DNA of 64,000 bases from Flavobacteriaceae bacterium UBA1682 (GCA_002320285.1 DCKE01000001.1:124001-188000), one strand, 5' to 3'; shown: positions 46,304 through 56,294, counted from the first letter of the stretch. The notes: generated by a model from the sequence alone, not told the origin. Numbers and translations: made by a program.

Positions 46304-46392
46304 AGAATGCTAATAAAATATAAATGTACTAAAAAGCGAGTTCCCGACAATTATATTTAAACCCTTGATTTGAATTATCCACGATAAGGCGT

Positions 46393-46400
46393 TACTTTTG
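46393..46400 (+). promoter_or_regulatory. Bacteroidota -7 element for uvrC (TACTTTTG)
   Basis: TACTTTTG fits TAnnTTTG, with a TTTG at 46369-46372 about 20 bases upstream as a plausible -33. It overlaps the TTG that would start the longest frame, which argues for the ATG at 46431. Confidence 0.6.
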
Positions 46401-46430
46401 TTAGTGACTAAACGCGAATACTCAGATCCA

Positions 46431-48227
46431 ATGAATAACAAATCCTCTTTAGAATTACAGATTAAAACATTGCCAGATGAACCTGGTGTATATCAGTATT
46501 TTGATAAAGACGATAAAATATTATACGTCGGTAAGGCTAAGAACCTTAGGAAACGCGTGGCCTCGTACTTTAATAAAATTCACGACAACGGCAAAACCAA
46601 TGTTTTGGTTAAGAAAATTGTGTCGATCAAACACATTGTTGTTCCTACCGAAACCGATGCCTTGTTGTTGGAAAATAATTTGATCAAACGATTACAACCG
46701 CGATACAATGTCTTATTGAAAGACGATAAAACCTATCCGTGGATTTGCATTAAAAGGGAAGCTTTCCCGAGGGTGTTTTCGACGAGGAACATGATTAAAG
46801 ACGGTTCGGAATACTTTGGACCTTATACCAGTGGTAAAACCGTGCATACCCTGCTGGACTTGATTAAAGAGTTGTATCCTTTGCGAAACTGTGCTTACGA
46901 TCTGTCGTTGACCAACATCAACGCGGGTAAGTATAGAGTTTGTTTGGAATATCATATTGGAAACTGTCACGGCCCTTGTGAGGGATATGAAACCGAGGTG
47001 GAATACACCAAAAAGATTGATGCGATCCGTGAAATCCTAAAAGGGAATTTTAAGGAGAGTCTCAAAGATTTTCGAACACACATGATGAAATTGGCTTCGG
47101 AGATGAAATTTGAAGAGGCGCAAAAAATCAAGCAGAAGATGGAGGCTTTGGAGAATTATCAGTCGCGATCAACCATCATCAGTACCAAGATTTCGAATAT
47201 CGATGTCTTTTCGATCATCTCGGACGAAAGCATGGCATATGTCAATTTCCTACAGGTTTCTCATGGAGCGATTATTCGCTCACATACGATGGAGTTAAAG
47301 AAAAAGTTGGACGAAACCGATTTGGAATTGCTCGAATTGGCTATCGTCGAGTTGCGAGAGCGCTTTCACCTGATGTCCAAAGAGATTATCGTACCTTTTG
47401 AGGTGGCGGTGGGTAAAGACATCTTGGTGACCGTGCCCAAGTTGGGCGATAAAAAGAAAATATTGGACTTGTCGGAACGCAATGCGCGATTCTATAGACT
47501 TGATCAGATGAAACAGGTCAAAATCGTTGACCCGGAGCGGCATGCGAATCGCATCATGCAACAGATGAAAAAGGATTTGCGCTTGAGTGTTGAACCGCGC
47601 CATATTGAGTGTTTTGACAATTCAAATATTCAGGGTACCAATCCGGTTGCAGCTTGTGTGGTCTTTAAAGACGGAAAACCCAGTAAAAAAGATTACAGGC
47701 ATTTTAATATTAAAACCGTTGAAGGACCCAATGACTTTGCTTCGATGGAAGAGGTGGTTTACAGGAGGTATAAGCGACTTATGGATGAAAACCAGCCGTT
47801 GCCACAGTTGATTATCATTGACGGTGGTAAAGGGCAGTTGTCGTCGGCTTTGAAGAGTTTGGATGAACTGGGGCTGCGCGGCAAAATCGCGATTATTGGT
47901 ATTGCCAAACGACTGGAGGAATTGTTTTATCCCGGCGATAATATTCCGCTTTATCTAGATAAAAAATCCGAAACCTTGAAAGTTATTCAGTATCTTCGAA
48001 ACGAGGCACATCGATTTGGAATTACCTTCCATCGCGATAAGAGAAGTAAAGGGGCAATACAGACCTCGTTAGACGATATTCCTGGGATTGGTGAGAAAAC
48101 CACCGAGGTTTTGATCGGACATTTTAAGTCTGTAAAGCGAATAAAAGAAGCAACGGAGAAAGAGTTGGAAGCGGTAGTGGGGGTTTCTAAGGCTAGAAAA
48201 ATACTCCAATTTTATAACAAGGAATAA
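46431..48227 (+). CDS. uvrC: Excinuclease ABC subunit C
   Basis: 598 residues from ATG 46431; the frame is open from TTG 46398, but that codon lies in the promoter. UvrC makes both incisions in nucleotide excision repair. In order: GIY-YIG domain (GVYQYFDKDDKILYVGKAKN), UvrB-binding UVR motif (about 200-235), endonuclease V-like RNase H domain with ECFDNSNIQG and IIDGGKGQL, and C-terminal HhH repeats (IPGIGEKTTEVL). Confidence 0.95.
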   Translation: MNNKSSLELQIKTLPDEPGVYQYFDKDDKILYVGKAKNLRKRVASYFNKIHDNGKTNVLVKKIVSIKHIVVPTETDALLLENNLIKRLQPRYNVLLKDDKTYPWICIKREAFPRVFSTRNMIKDGSEYFGPYTSGKTVHTLLDLIKELYPLRNCAYDLSLTNINAGKYRVCLEYHIGNCHGPCEGYETEVEYTKKIDAIREILKGNFKESLKDFRTHMMKLASEMKFEEAQKIKQKMEALENYQSRSTIISTKISNIDVFSIISDESMAYVNFLQVSHGAIIRSHTMELKKKLDETDLELLELAIVELRERFHLMSKEIIVPFEVAVGKDILVTVPKLGDKKKILDLSERNARFYRLDQMKQVKIVDPERHANRIMQQMKKDLRLSVEPRHIECFDNSNIQGTNPVAACVVFKDGKPSKKDYRHFNIKTVEGPNDFASMEEVVYRRYKRLMDENQPLPQLIIIDGGKGQLSSALKSLDELGLRGKIAIIGIAKRLEELFYPGDNIPLYLDKKSETLKVIQYLRNEAHRFGITFHRDKRSKGAIQTSLDDIPGIGEKTTEVLIGHFKSVKRIKEATEKELEAVVGVSKARKILQFYNKE

Positions 48228-48281
48228 AAAACACTTACTATGGGGACATCATTAATTTCAAAAGTCAATAGCTATTTAGAT

Positions 48282-50486
48282 ATGAAAAACTTTTTTGTTG
48301 TTTTGGTGTTCTTCTGCATGACAGCTGTAGTGGTGGCTCAGGAGGAAAAAGTGGAGCGCCCGAAAATAGGAGTGGTCTTAAGTGGCGGTGGTGCAAAGGG
48401 CTTGGCGCATATCGGTGTGCTTAAAGTGATTGAAGAGGCTGGGGTTAAAGTTGATTATATAGCCGGAACCAGTATGGGAGCGATTATTGGGGGGCTTTAT
48501 GCTGCGGGTTATACCGCTTCGGAATTGGATTCCATCTTTCAGAAAGTAGATTCCGATGCCTTGATTCAAGACTATGTACCGCGGATCTCAAAATCCTTTT
48601 ATGAAAAGAAAAACGATGAAATTTATACGGTCAGTTTGCCGTTTGAGAACTTTAAAATAGGTGTTCCCAAAGCCTTGTCTAAGGGGATGTATAACTACAA
48701 TTTATTGAGTCGACTGTTGGCGCATGTCAGGCATGTGAGGGATTTTGATCAATTGCAAATTCCGTTCCTCTGTGTGGCTACCAATGCTGAAACGGGTGAG
48801 CCGGTAATCCTACGGTCTGGCAACTTGCCTCAGGCCATACTGGCAAGTGGTGCTTTCCCATCCTTGTATTCGCCTGTTGAAATTGACGGTGCCATGTTGA
48901 TCGATGGCGGGGTTGTTAACAACTATCCCTTACAGGAATTAAGGGATATGGGCGCAGATATTGTTATTGGTGTCGATGTTCAAGACGGTTTAAAAGATCG
49001 AAATACCATAACCGGAGCAACCGATTTGTTGTTGCAGATTTCGAATTTCTCCACCATCAGGCAGATGCAACGCAAAAAGAAAAAAACCGATATCTATATC
49101 AAACCGGATATAGCCGGTTATAATGTGGTTTCTTTTGATGTAGGAAAGGACATTATCAAAAAAGGAGAAGAAGCGGCAGAATTATCCAAAGAAGAACTCT
49201 TAAAGATCGGAGGCAATTTTGACGCCCTTCGCAATCACTATGTGCCCAAATTTAATGATACGCTTCACATTTCATCGATTGCGACCAATCCGTTGGAAAC
49301 CTATACCGCGAGTTATGTACAGGGAAAACTGGGTTTTCGCTCTCATTCCAAAATTACATACGAACAACTCGGTAAGGGAGTTGATAACTTAAACGGTACC
49401 CAAAACTTTAGTGGAATTGCTTACCAATTTGTGCAAGACGGAGATGAGGATATTTTACAAGTTCGTTTGGATGAAAATCCAATCCGACGATACTTAAAAT
49501 TGGGACTGCACTACGACGGTTTGTACAAAAGTGCGGCTTTGATCAATTTGACACAGAAGAAATTGTTGTTTAAAAACGATGTGGCATCTTTGGATGTGAT
49601 CTTGGGTGATAACTTTCGATACAATTTCAATTACTATATCGATAACGGTTTTTACTGGAGTGTGGGCTTGTCTTCGAAATTAAAAAAGTTTTCGCGCACC
49701 GTGCCCTTTCCCGATCTAGCAAGAGAAGGTATTGAGGTAGGTAGTATAAGTATGGATTATGAAGAAATGTCCAATCGCTTGTATTTTCAAACCATTTTTG
49801 CGCAGAAGTTTTTAATTGGTGTGGGAGCTCAGCACAGGTATTTAAACGTACAATCGAAAACCATCAGTTTGGATCGTGCGATATTTGATAAGAGTAATTA
49901 TGTTGCGGGCCATGCTTATGTGACCTTTGATAGTTATGACAATAAATACTTTCCAACCAAGGGATTTATCATGAAAGGGGATTATACCCAATATGTGTAT
50001 TCGAGTGATTACAATGGTGATTTCGAGCCCTTTTCGCAGGTCAATGCCGAAATAGGTTTTGTCAAACGCATTTACAAGCGGTTGTCGTTACAATTGCACT
50101 CTGAGGTGGGAATGACTTTTGGATCTCAGCCTAAATCCTCTTTTTTCAATTACTTTTTAGGGGGCTATGGCTTTGCCGAAACCACTAATGTAGTACCTTT
50201 CTTTGGTTATGATTATTTAAATTTATTCGACAATTCATATATCAAAGGAAGTATACAGTTGGACTATGAAATCTTTAAGCGAAACCACGTCAATTTCACG
50301 GCAAATTATGCCAATATGGGCAATGGTTTGTTTGAAACGACCGATTGGATTTCGGCGCCAAAATATTCGGGTTATGCTATCGGATACGGTATGGAAACCC
50401 TCTTAGGACCTATAGAGGTAAAACATTCTTGGTCTCCCGAAACCCGTACACATTACACGTGGTTTGGAGTGGGATTTTGGTTTTAA
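48282..50486 (+). CDS. Patatin-like phospholipase with BamA-type barrel
   Basis: 734 residues from ATG 48282, which gives a signal peptide (ending TAVVVAQ); the longer frame from 48240 would bury it. The patatin domain (about 30-300) has the oxyanion GGGAKG, nucleophile GTSMG and DGG motifs. The C-terminal half forms a POTRA-like piece and an Omp85 beta-barrel ending in WFGVGFWF. The family (PlpD-like, type Vd) places a lipase on the outer membrane. It follows uvrC closely. Confidence 0.85.
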   Translation: MKNFFVVLVFFCMTAVVVAQEEKVERPKIGVVLSGGGAKGLAHIGVLKVIEEAGVKVDYIAGTSMGAIIGGLYAAGYTASELDSIFQKVDSDALIQDYVPRISKSFYEKKNDEIYTVSLPFENFKIGVPKALSKGMYNYNLLSRLLAHVRHVRDFDQLQIPFLCVATNAETGEPVILRSGNLPQAILASGAFPSLYSPVEIDGAMLIDGGVVNNYPLQELRDMGADIVIGVDVQDGLKDRNTITGATDLLLQISNFSTIRQMQRKKKKTDIYIKPDIAGYNVVSFDVGKDIIKKGEEAAELSKEELLKIGGNFDALRNHYVPKFNDTLHISSIATNPLETYTASYVQGKLGFRSHSKITYEQLGKGVDNLNGTQNFSGIAYQFVQDGDEDILQVRLDENPIRRYLKLGLHYDGLYKSAALINLTQKKLLFKNDVASLDVILGDNFRYNFNYYIDNGFYWSVGLSSKLKKFSRTVPFPDLAREGIEVGSISMDYEEMSNRLYFQTIFAQKFLIGVGAQHRYLNVQSKTISLDRAIFDKSNYVAGHAYVTFDSYDNKYFPTKGFIMKGDYTQYVYSSDYNGDFEPFSQVNAEIGFVKRIYKRLSLQLHSEVGMTFGSQPKSSFFNYFLGGYGFAETTNVVPFFGYDYLNLFDNSYIKGSIQLDYEIFKRNHVNFTANYANMGNGLFETTDWISAPKYSGYAIGYGMETLLGPIEVKHSWSPETRTHYTWFGVGFWF

Positions 50487-50702
50487 TTGTTAAATATTAA
50501 AATACTACAGCCGTTTTGAAATAAATGCATTATTTTTAAGCTAGAAAATTGCAGATGTTATTTTTTTCTCGATATTTGTAAAGTAATGAAGACAACTTGG
50601 AACGGTTTATTGGCATTAATTAAATATCTGATCAAGAGAAATCCTGAATGAGATTGCAACTTTGTAGATAAGAATAACTAGCATTAATCAAACAAAGTAA
50701 TT

Positions 50703-51869
50703 ATGCCCTTATATCATCAATTAGGAAAAATTCCGCCGAAAAGACATACTATTTTTAGAAAACCAAATGGAGATTTGTATTACGAACAACTCTTCGGAAC
50801 TATTGGTTTTGATGGAATGTCGACAAATATGTATCACGAACATCGTCCGACTCAAGTAAAAGAGATTAAAGGACAATATAGTGTTGCGCCGAAAATTGCG
50901 AGAGCAAACAACATTCAATCATATCGTCTACGTGGATTTCAGGTAAAACCGGAGCAGGACTTTTTAGAAAGTCGTAAAGCGGTTTTGACCAATAGCGATT
51001 GTACGATTGTATTGGCGGCGCCTAAGGCTTCTACTTCAGAATATTTTTATAAAAACACCGACTCGGATGAATTGATTTTCGTTCATAGAGGAACGGGTAC
51101 CCTAAGAACTATGTTGGGGAACCTGACCTTCAAATATGGCGATTATCTATTGATTCCGCGAGGAGTAATTTATAAAATAGATTTTGATACCGAAGACAAC
51201 AGGTTGTTTATCGTAGAGTCTAGAAGGCCAATTTATACCCCTAAGCGATACCGTAACTGGTTTGGACAATTACTGGAGCATTCGCCATTTTGCGAGAGAG
51301 ACATCCGCCGCCCGGATCATTTGGAAACCCATGATGAAAAAGGGGATTTTCTAATTAAGGTCAGAAAGCAAGATGAGATCTTCGATATGGTGTATGCCAC
51401 ACATCCTTTTGATGTAGTTGGTTATGATGGTTATAATTATCCGTATGCTTTTTCCATACACGATTTCGAACCGATTACAGGACGTATTCATCAACCGCCA
51501 CCGGTGCATCAAACTTTTGAGACCGATGCGTTTGTAATTTGCTCCTTTGTACCGCGTTTGTACGATTACCATCCGGAATCTATACCGGCGCCTTACAATC
51601 ACAGTAATATTGACAGTGATGAGGTGTTGTACTATGTAGATGGGGATTTTATGAGTAGAAACGATATCGAAGCCGGACACATTTCGCTTCACCCAGCGGG
51701 TATTCCTCACGGACCGCACCCGGGTGCTGTAGAGCGTAGTATTGGGAAAACAAGCACTGAAGAATTGGCGGTTATGGTAGATACCTTTAAACCGTTAATG
51801 CTGACAGAAGAAGCAATGCAAATTGCGGATGAATCCTATTATCAGTCGTGGCTTGATGGTCACAAATAA
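50703..51869 (+). CDS. hmgA: Homogentisate 1,2-dioxygenase
   Basis: A 388-residue iron dioxygenase that opens homogentisate to maleylacetoacetate in tyrosine degradation. Recognisable features are the MYHEHRPT start region, the FVHRGTGTLRT strand, and the C-terminal iron-site region (IHQPPPVHQTFETD, HPAGIPHGPHPG). The next gene, hppD, supplies homogentisate; the 31-base gap indicates co-transcription. Confidence 0.93.
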   Translation: MPLYHQLGKIPPKRHTIFRKPNGDLYYEQLFGTIGFDGMSTNMYHEHRPTQVKEIKGQYSVAPKIARANNIQSYRLRGFQVKPEQDFLESRKAVLTNSDCTIVLAAPKASTSEYFYKNTDSDELIFVHRGTGTLRTMLGNLTFKYGDYLLIPRGVIYKIDFDTEDNRLFIVESRRPIYTPKRYRNWFGQLLEHSPFCERDIRRPDHLETHDEKGDFLIKVRKQDEIFDMVYATHPFDVVGYDGYNYPYAFSIHDFEPITGRIHQPPPVHQTFETDAFVICSFVPRLYDYHPESIPAPYNHSNIDSDEVLYYVDGDFMSRNDIEAGHISLHPAGIPHGPHPGAVERSIGKTSTEELAVMVDTFKPLMLTEEAMQIADESYYQSWLDGHK

Positions 51870-51900
51870 AAACAACTAACACTCAAAACAAGAATTTAAA

Positions 51901-53061
51901 ATGAAAAAAGAAGTAAAGTCAGTAGAATTCGGCTTAGAAAAAATATTTGAAGGTGCGCAGGATTTTCTTCCTCTATTTGGAACGGATTATGTGGAATTTT
52001 ACGTAGGAAACGCCAAACAAGCGGCTCACTTTTATAAAACGGCTTTTGGTTTCCAATCGTTAGCATACTCAGGATTGGAAACAGGAGTTAGAGATCGTGC
52101 GTCTTATGTCTTGGTTCAAGATAAAATAAGAATCGTATTGACTACACCTTTAACTGCGGATTCACCATTAAACGACCATATCGTGAAACACGGTGACGGT
52201 ATTAAAATCGTTGCATTATGGGTAGAAGATGCTAGAAAATCTTATGAGGAAACAGTTAGCCGTGGGGCTAAATCGTATATGGAGCCAACTGTAGAAACCG
52301 ATGAATTTGGTGAAGTAGTTCGTGCGGGTATCTATACTTACGGAGAAACCGTTCATATGTTTGTAGAGCGTAAAAACTATACGGGAACTTTTTTACCGGG
52401 ATATGTAGAGTGGAAGTCAGACTACAATCCAGAACCAGTAGGTTTAAAATACATTGACCACATGGTGGGTAATGTGGGATGGAATGAAATGGATACTTGG
52501 GTGAAATGGTACGAAGATGTTATGGGCTTTGTAAACTTCCTGTCTTTTGACGACAAACAAATTCACACAGAATATTCTGCTTTGATGAGTAAAGTGATGT
52601 CTAACGGAAACGGTAGAATCAAGTTCCCAATTAACGAGCCTGCAGAAGGAGCAAAACGTTCACAAATCGAAGAGTATTTGGATTTCTACGGAGGTCCTGG
52701 TATCCAGCATATCGCTGTAGCTACGGATGATATCATCACTACAGTGACGCAATTGAGAGCAAGAGGAGTGGAATTCTTGTCTGCACCGCCGCATTCGTAT
52801 TATGAAGCTATTCCAGCTCGTTTGGGTGAGCATATGGAAATGATGCATGAAGATATGGATGAATTGGAAAAATTAGCCATCATGATCGATGCTGATGAAG
52901 AAGGATATTTATTGCAAATCTTTACAAAACCAGTAGAAGACCGTCCGACACTTTTCTTTGAAATTATTCAAAGAATGGGTGCTAGAGGTTTTGGTGCTGG
53001 AAATTTCAAAGCCTTGTTCGAATCGATTGAGAGAGAGCAAGAAAAGCGAGGAACGCTTTAG
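51901..53061 (+). CDS. hppD: 4-hydroxyphenylpyruvate dioxygenase
   Basis: 386 residues, two VOC/glyoxalase halves. The iron ligands in the C-terminal half are visible in YIDHMVGNV, GIQHIAVATDD and LFFEIIQRMG (His, His, Glu). The end is the conserved GFGAGNFKALFESIEREQ lid. The enzyme converts 4-hydroxyphenylpyruvate to homogentisate, the substrate of the preceding gene. A candidate small RNA locus follows. Confidence 0.95.
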   Translation: MKKEVKSVEFGLEKIFEGAQDFLPLFGTDYVEFYVGNAKQAAHFYKTAFGFQSLAYSGLETGVRDRASYVLVQDKIRIVLTTPLTADSPLNDHIVKHGDGIKIVALWVEDARKSYEETVSRGAKSYMEPTVETDEFGEVVRAGIYTYGETVHMFVERKNYTGTFLPGYVEWKSDYNPEPVGLKYIDHMVGNVGWNEMDTWVKWYEDVMGFVNFLSFDDKQIHTEYSALMSKVMSNGNGRIKFPINEPAEGAKRSQIEEYLDFYGGPGIQHIAVATDDIITTVTQLRARGVEFLSAPPHSYYEAIPARLGEHMEMMHEDMDELEKLAIMIDADEEGYLLQIFTKPVEDRPTLFFEIIQRMGARGFGAGNFKALFESIEREQEKRGTL

Positions 53062-53161
53062 TATTCAGTTAATTAATCATAAAAAAAACCGCCAAAAACG
53101 CTTTTAAAGTTAAAAAAGAGTTAATTGACATCGATGGTCTGCTATAAATAGAAAAAAGATA

Positions 53162-53169
53162 TACATTTG
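53162..53169 (+). promoter_or_regulatory. Bacteroidota -7 element (TACATTTG)
   Basis: TACATTTG lies about 100 bases after hppD and is followed by a foldable segment and a terminator, not directly by a gene. Confidence 0.55.
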
Positions 53170-53175
53170 CACTCG

Positions 53176-53289
53176 CAAAAATAAGGTCGTCATAAGCCTT
53201 GTTGGAGTGTAATAAATTTTTCATAATTTATAGTTTTTTGGTTGGTTAATAGCATAAAAACTCAGTCATTTATTTGGCTGGGTTTTTTT
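53176..53289 (+). ncRNA. Candidate small RNA or attenuator
   Basis: Between a -7 promoter and a U-tailed hairpin lies about 115 bases with no ORF. CACTC/GAGTG encloses AAGG/CCTT, giving a bulged stem, and the 3' end is aactcagtc/ggctgggtt (9 pairs including G-U) followed by T7. The DUF3108 start is 30 bases beyond. It can be a separate small RNA or a terminated leader of the following operon. Confidence 0.45.
53259..53289 (+). terminator. Intrinsic terminator between hppD and DUF3108 gene
   Basis: aactcagtc (53259-53267) pairs with ggctgggtt (53276-53284), then T's to 53289. Confidence 0.8.
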
Positions 53290-53318
53290 GTTTCTTATTT
53301 TTGATAAAAAATTTAACT

Positions 53319-54092
53319 ATGAAAAATTACACACCATTGCTTTTTCTTTTACTGCTATTTTCTGGCAGTCTATTCGCTCAGCAGAACAAAGCTTTTGCTG
53401 CAGGAGAATTTTTCAAATTCAAAATCACTTATGGTATTGTCAATGCAGGTGTTGCTACTATGGAGCTTAAGGAAGTTCAATATGATGGCAAAAAGGTGCT
53501 ACACGCCAAAGGGCATGGATATACTACTGGTGTGACCAAATTCTTTTTTAAAGTAGAAGATGATTATCAAAGCTACTTCAATAAAAATACCAACGAACCG
53601 TATCGATTTATCAGAAAAATCAATGAAGGCGGTTATACCAAAAATCAAGAAGGCTTCTTCAATCACGATAAGAACACCGTTTTGGTAAAAGATTACAAAA
53701 ATAAAGAGGAAAACACCTATCCGATTACCGAAAATGTTCAAGACATTGTATCTTCGTTTTATTATTTGAGAAATCATCCAAAAATCAATTCCCTAAAGCA
53801 AGGGGAGTTTTTGGAAATCGATATGTTCTTCGATGGCGAGGTCTTTAAATTTAAGTTAAAGTACCAAGGGAAAGAGAATATTAAAACAAAATTTGGTACT
53901 ATTGAGGCCATGAAATTCACGCCCTATGTTCAAGCGGGCAGGGTGTTTAAAGCAAAAGAAAGTTTAACGGTTTGGGTTTCAGCAGACGAGAATAAAGTTC
54001 CCTTGCGCATCAAAGCAAGTTTGGCAGTTGGGTCACTAAGTGCTGATTTGGAGGAATATCGCGGATTGAAAAATGAACTAAAAATAAAATAA
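53319..54092 (+). CDS. DUF3108 periplasmic protein
   Basis: 257 residues from ATG 53319, giving the signal MKNYTPLLFLLLLFSGSLFAQ; the frame from 53274 would run through the terminator. The mature part has the DUF3108 pattern of paired beta-strands (GEFFKFKITYGIVNAGVAT, ending with VPLRIKASLAVGSLSADL). Function unknown; often near envelope genes. The TDO gene begins 9 bases later. Confidence 0.8.
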   Translation: MKNYTPLLFLLLLFSGSLFAQQNKAFAAGEFFKFKITYGIVNAGVATMELKEVQYDGKKVLHAKGHGYTTGVTKFFFKVEDDYQSYFNKNTNEPYRFIRKINEGGYTKNQEGFFNHDKNTVLVKDYKNKEENTYPITENVQDIVSSFYYLRNHPKINSLKQGEFLEIDMFFDGEVFKFKLKYQGKENIKTKFGTIEAMKFTPYVQAGRVFKAKESLTVWVSADENKVPLRIKASLAVGSLSADLEEYRGLKNELKIK

Positions 54093-54101
54093 AAGTAAAG
54101 A

Positions 54102-55037
54102 ATGGATATCGATTCAAGTCTTCAACCACAAATAGCAGCTTTAGAAGAAAAGTTTGCGCAAATCGGACAAAAAACACAAACCCATTTAGAAGGTCTACGT
54201 TGGGCAAAACCAATTACTTATTGGGATTATATTCAAACAGATGCCTTGCTCAGTTTGCAAACACAGCGCAGTATACTTCCAGATGAAATGGTGTTTATAA
54301 TGTATCACCAAGTCAATGAATTGCTGTTTAAAATGATTCTTTGGGAGATGGACCAACTGACGGATGTGGAATCGGTAAGTACCGATTTGTTTACAGACAA
54401 ACTGATGCGAATCAGCCGTTATTTCGATATGTTAACAACTTCTTTTACAATCATGAAAGATGGTATGGATGTTGAACAATATATGAAGTTCAGAAATACC
54501 CTTACTCCGGCGAGTGGTTTTCAAAGTGCGCAATACCGATTGATTGAATTTGCATCGACGGACTTGATCAATTTGATCGACATTCGATTCCGCGCTACCA
54601 TTGACCGAAATACACCATATGAACATGCTTTTGAGCATTTGTATTGGCAGGCAGCTGGAAAAGACTATAAAACAGGACAGAAGTCATACCTGATTAATGA
54701 GTTTGAGCGCAAGTATAAGGCGGAATTTATCCAGTCGATGCAACGCTATAACAAAACCAATATCTGGCAAAAATTTATTCAATTGCCTGTAGAGGATCAA
54801 AAGAATCCAGAACTGATTGCCGCGATGCGTCATTACGATAAAACCGTCAACATCACTTGGGTTATGGGACATTTCTATACCGCTAAAAAATATATAGAGA
54901 GCGTTCCAGGTAAACAAGAAGCTACTGGGGGTAGTGATTGGAAAAAGTATATGCTACCACAATACCAACGCCGAATATTCTTTCCAGAATTGTGGAGCGA
55001 AGAAGAATTGAAGAACTGGGGATTGGAAGCGAATTAG
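54102..55037 (+). CDS. kynA: Tryptophan 2,3-dioxygenase
   Basis: 311 residues, all-helical haem dioxygenase opening the indole ring of tryptophan to N-formylkynurenine. Recognised by YWDYIQTDALLSLQ, FIMYHQVNELLFKMILWEMD and the later HLYWQAAG and KTVNITWVMGHF segments, including the haem His. First step of the pathway to which the 3-hydroxyanthranilate dioxygenase at 12705 belongs. Confidence 0.93.
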   Translation: MDIDSSLQPQIAALEEKFAQIGQKTQTHLEGLRWAKPITYWDYIQTDALLSLQTQRSILPDEMVFIMYHQVNELLFKMILWEMDQLTDVESVSTDLFTDKLMRISRYFDMLTTSFTIMKDGMDVEQYMKFRNTLTPASGFQSAQYRLIEFASTDLINLIDIRFRATIDRNTPYEHAFEHLYWQAAGKDYKTGQKSYLINEFERKYKAEFIQSMQRYNKTNIWQKFIQLPVEDQKNPELIAAMRHYDKTVNITWVMGHFYTAKKYIESVPGKQEATGGSDWKKYMLPQYQRRIFFPELWSEEELKNWGLEAN

Positions 55038-55058
55038 AAATAGAATAAAACACATATA

Positions 55059-56294
55059 TTGAAGTATTTAGCCTATTTAATGACCCTGTTGGTTGCTTTT
55101 TCTTGTAATAAAAAAGCAGAAGAAACCGAGGTTAAAGAACATACACAAGAGGAGGTTGAGGAAATCGTTTCAGAGGCCTATGGATTTAGTCTGAAAGACC
55201 TCGAAATTGTTGAAGACACCATTAGAAGTGGAGATAACTTGGGAAAGATTTTATCACAAAATAATCTTTCTGCTACAGAAATACATCGGATAATTGAAAA
55301 CGTAAAAGATTCTATCAACGTTAAAAATATCCGTATAGGTCAACCCTATGCCTTATTGAAAAGCAAATCCAATCCACAAAAACTCGAAGCCCTGGTATAT
55401 CATCCTGATATCATGGGGTATCACGTTATTGATTTAAGAGATAGCGTTAGAGCCTATAAGAAAATATATCCGGTAACCATTAAAAGGCGTACGATTGCTT
55501 CAACAATCGACGGCTCGCTGTCTGTCAGTTTGCAGAAAGAAGGTGTAGATCAATCTTTAGCGACAAAATTGTCACAGGTTTTTGCTTGGTCTATTGACTT
55601 TTTTAAATTGCAAAAAGAAGATAAATTTGCGGTTACTATAGAGGAGAAATTCATTAATGATACCACCTATGTGGGTATTGAAAAAATTGAAGCAGCTTAT
55701 TTTGAATATCGTGGACGTAAATTATATGCGTTTCCCTACAAAAAGCCAAACACCAAAGGGGTAGAATATTTTGATGAAGAGGGAAAACCAATGAGAAGTA
55801 TGTTCTTAAAAGCCCCACTAAAGTTTTTTCACATTACCTCGCGTTTCACCAATAACCGTTTTCATCCGGTTCAAAAGAGATGGAAATCCCATAACGGTAC
55901 AGATTATGCTGCACCTACAGGTACACCCATCATGACTACAGCTTCTGGAGTAGTCGAACGTACGGGCTACACTGCCGGTAATGGAAATTATGTCAAGGTT
56001 AAGCACAACGGTACCTACTCTACACAGTATCTTCATATGTCGAAAATCTTGGTTCGTAACGGCCAAGCTGTTCAACAGGGTGATGTCATCGGAAAGGTAG
56101 GGAGTACAGGACTTGCTACAGGACCACACGTTTGTTACCGCTTTTGGAAAAATGGGGTTCAGGTGGATCCTTTAAATCAGCGATTGCCCAATTCGGTTCC
56201 TATGGAAAAAAGAGAATTACCAGCCTATTTTGAATACATGAAACCTTTGAAAAAGGAATTAGACGACAAATTTTTAGAAAAATTTAATCAATAA
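55059..56294 (+). CDS. M23 peptidase lipoprotein
   Basis: 411 residues from TTG at 55059, which yields a lipoprotein signal (lipobox LVAFSC); a later ATG at 55080 would leave too short a signal. An Opa/LysM-like middle part (LGKILSQNNLSATE) is followed by a LytM domain with HNGTDYAAPTGTP (His, Asp) and HMSKI. The last motif is GPHVCYRFW, so the usual final His of HxH is Cys. It overlaps pgi as TAATG. Confidence 0.82.
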   Translation: MKYLAYLMTLLVAFSCNKKAEETEVKEHTQEEVEEIVSEAYGFSLKDLEIVEDTIRSGDNLGKILSQNNLSATEIHRIIENVKDSINVKNIRIGQPYALLKSKSNPQKLEALVYHPDIMGYHVIDLRDSVRAYKKIYPVTIKRRTIASTIDGSLSVSLQKEGVDQSLATKLSQVFAWSIDFFKLQKEDKFAVTIEEKFINDTTYVGIEKIEAAYFEYRGRKLYAFPYKKPNTKGVEYFDEEGKPMRSMFLKAPLKFFHITSRFTNNRFHPVQKRWKSHNGTDYAAPTGTPIMTTASGVVERTGYTAGNGNYVKVKHNGTYSTQYLHMSKILVRNGQAVQQGDVIGKVGSTGLATGPHVCYRFWKNGVQVDPLNQRLPNSVPMEKRELPAYFEYMKPLKKELDDKFLEKFNQ

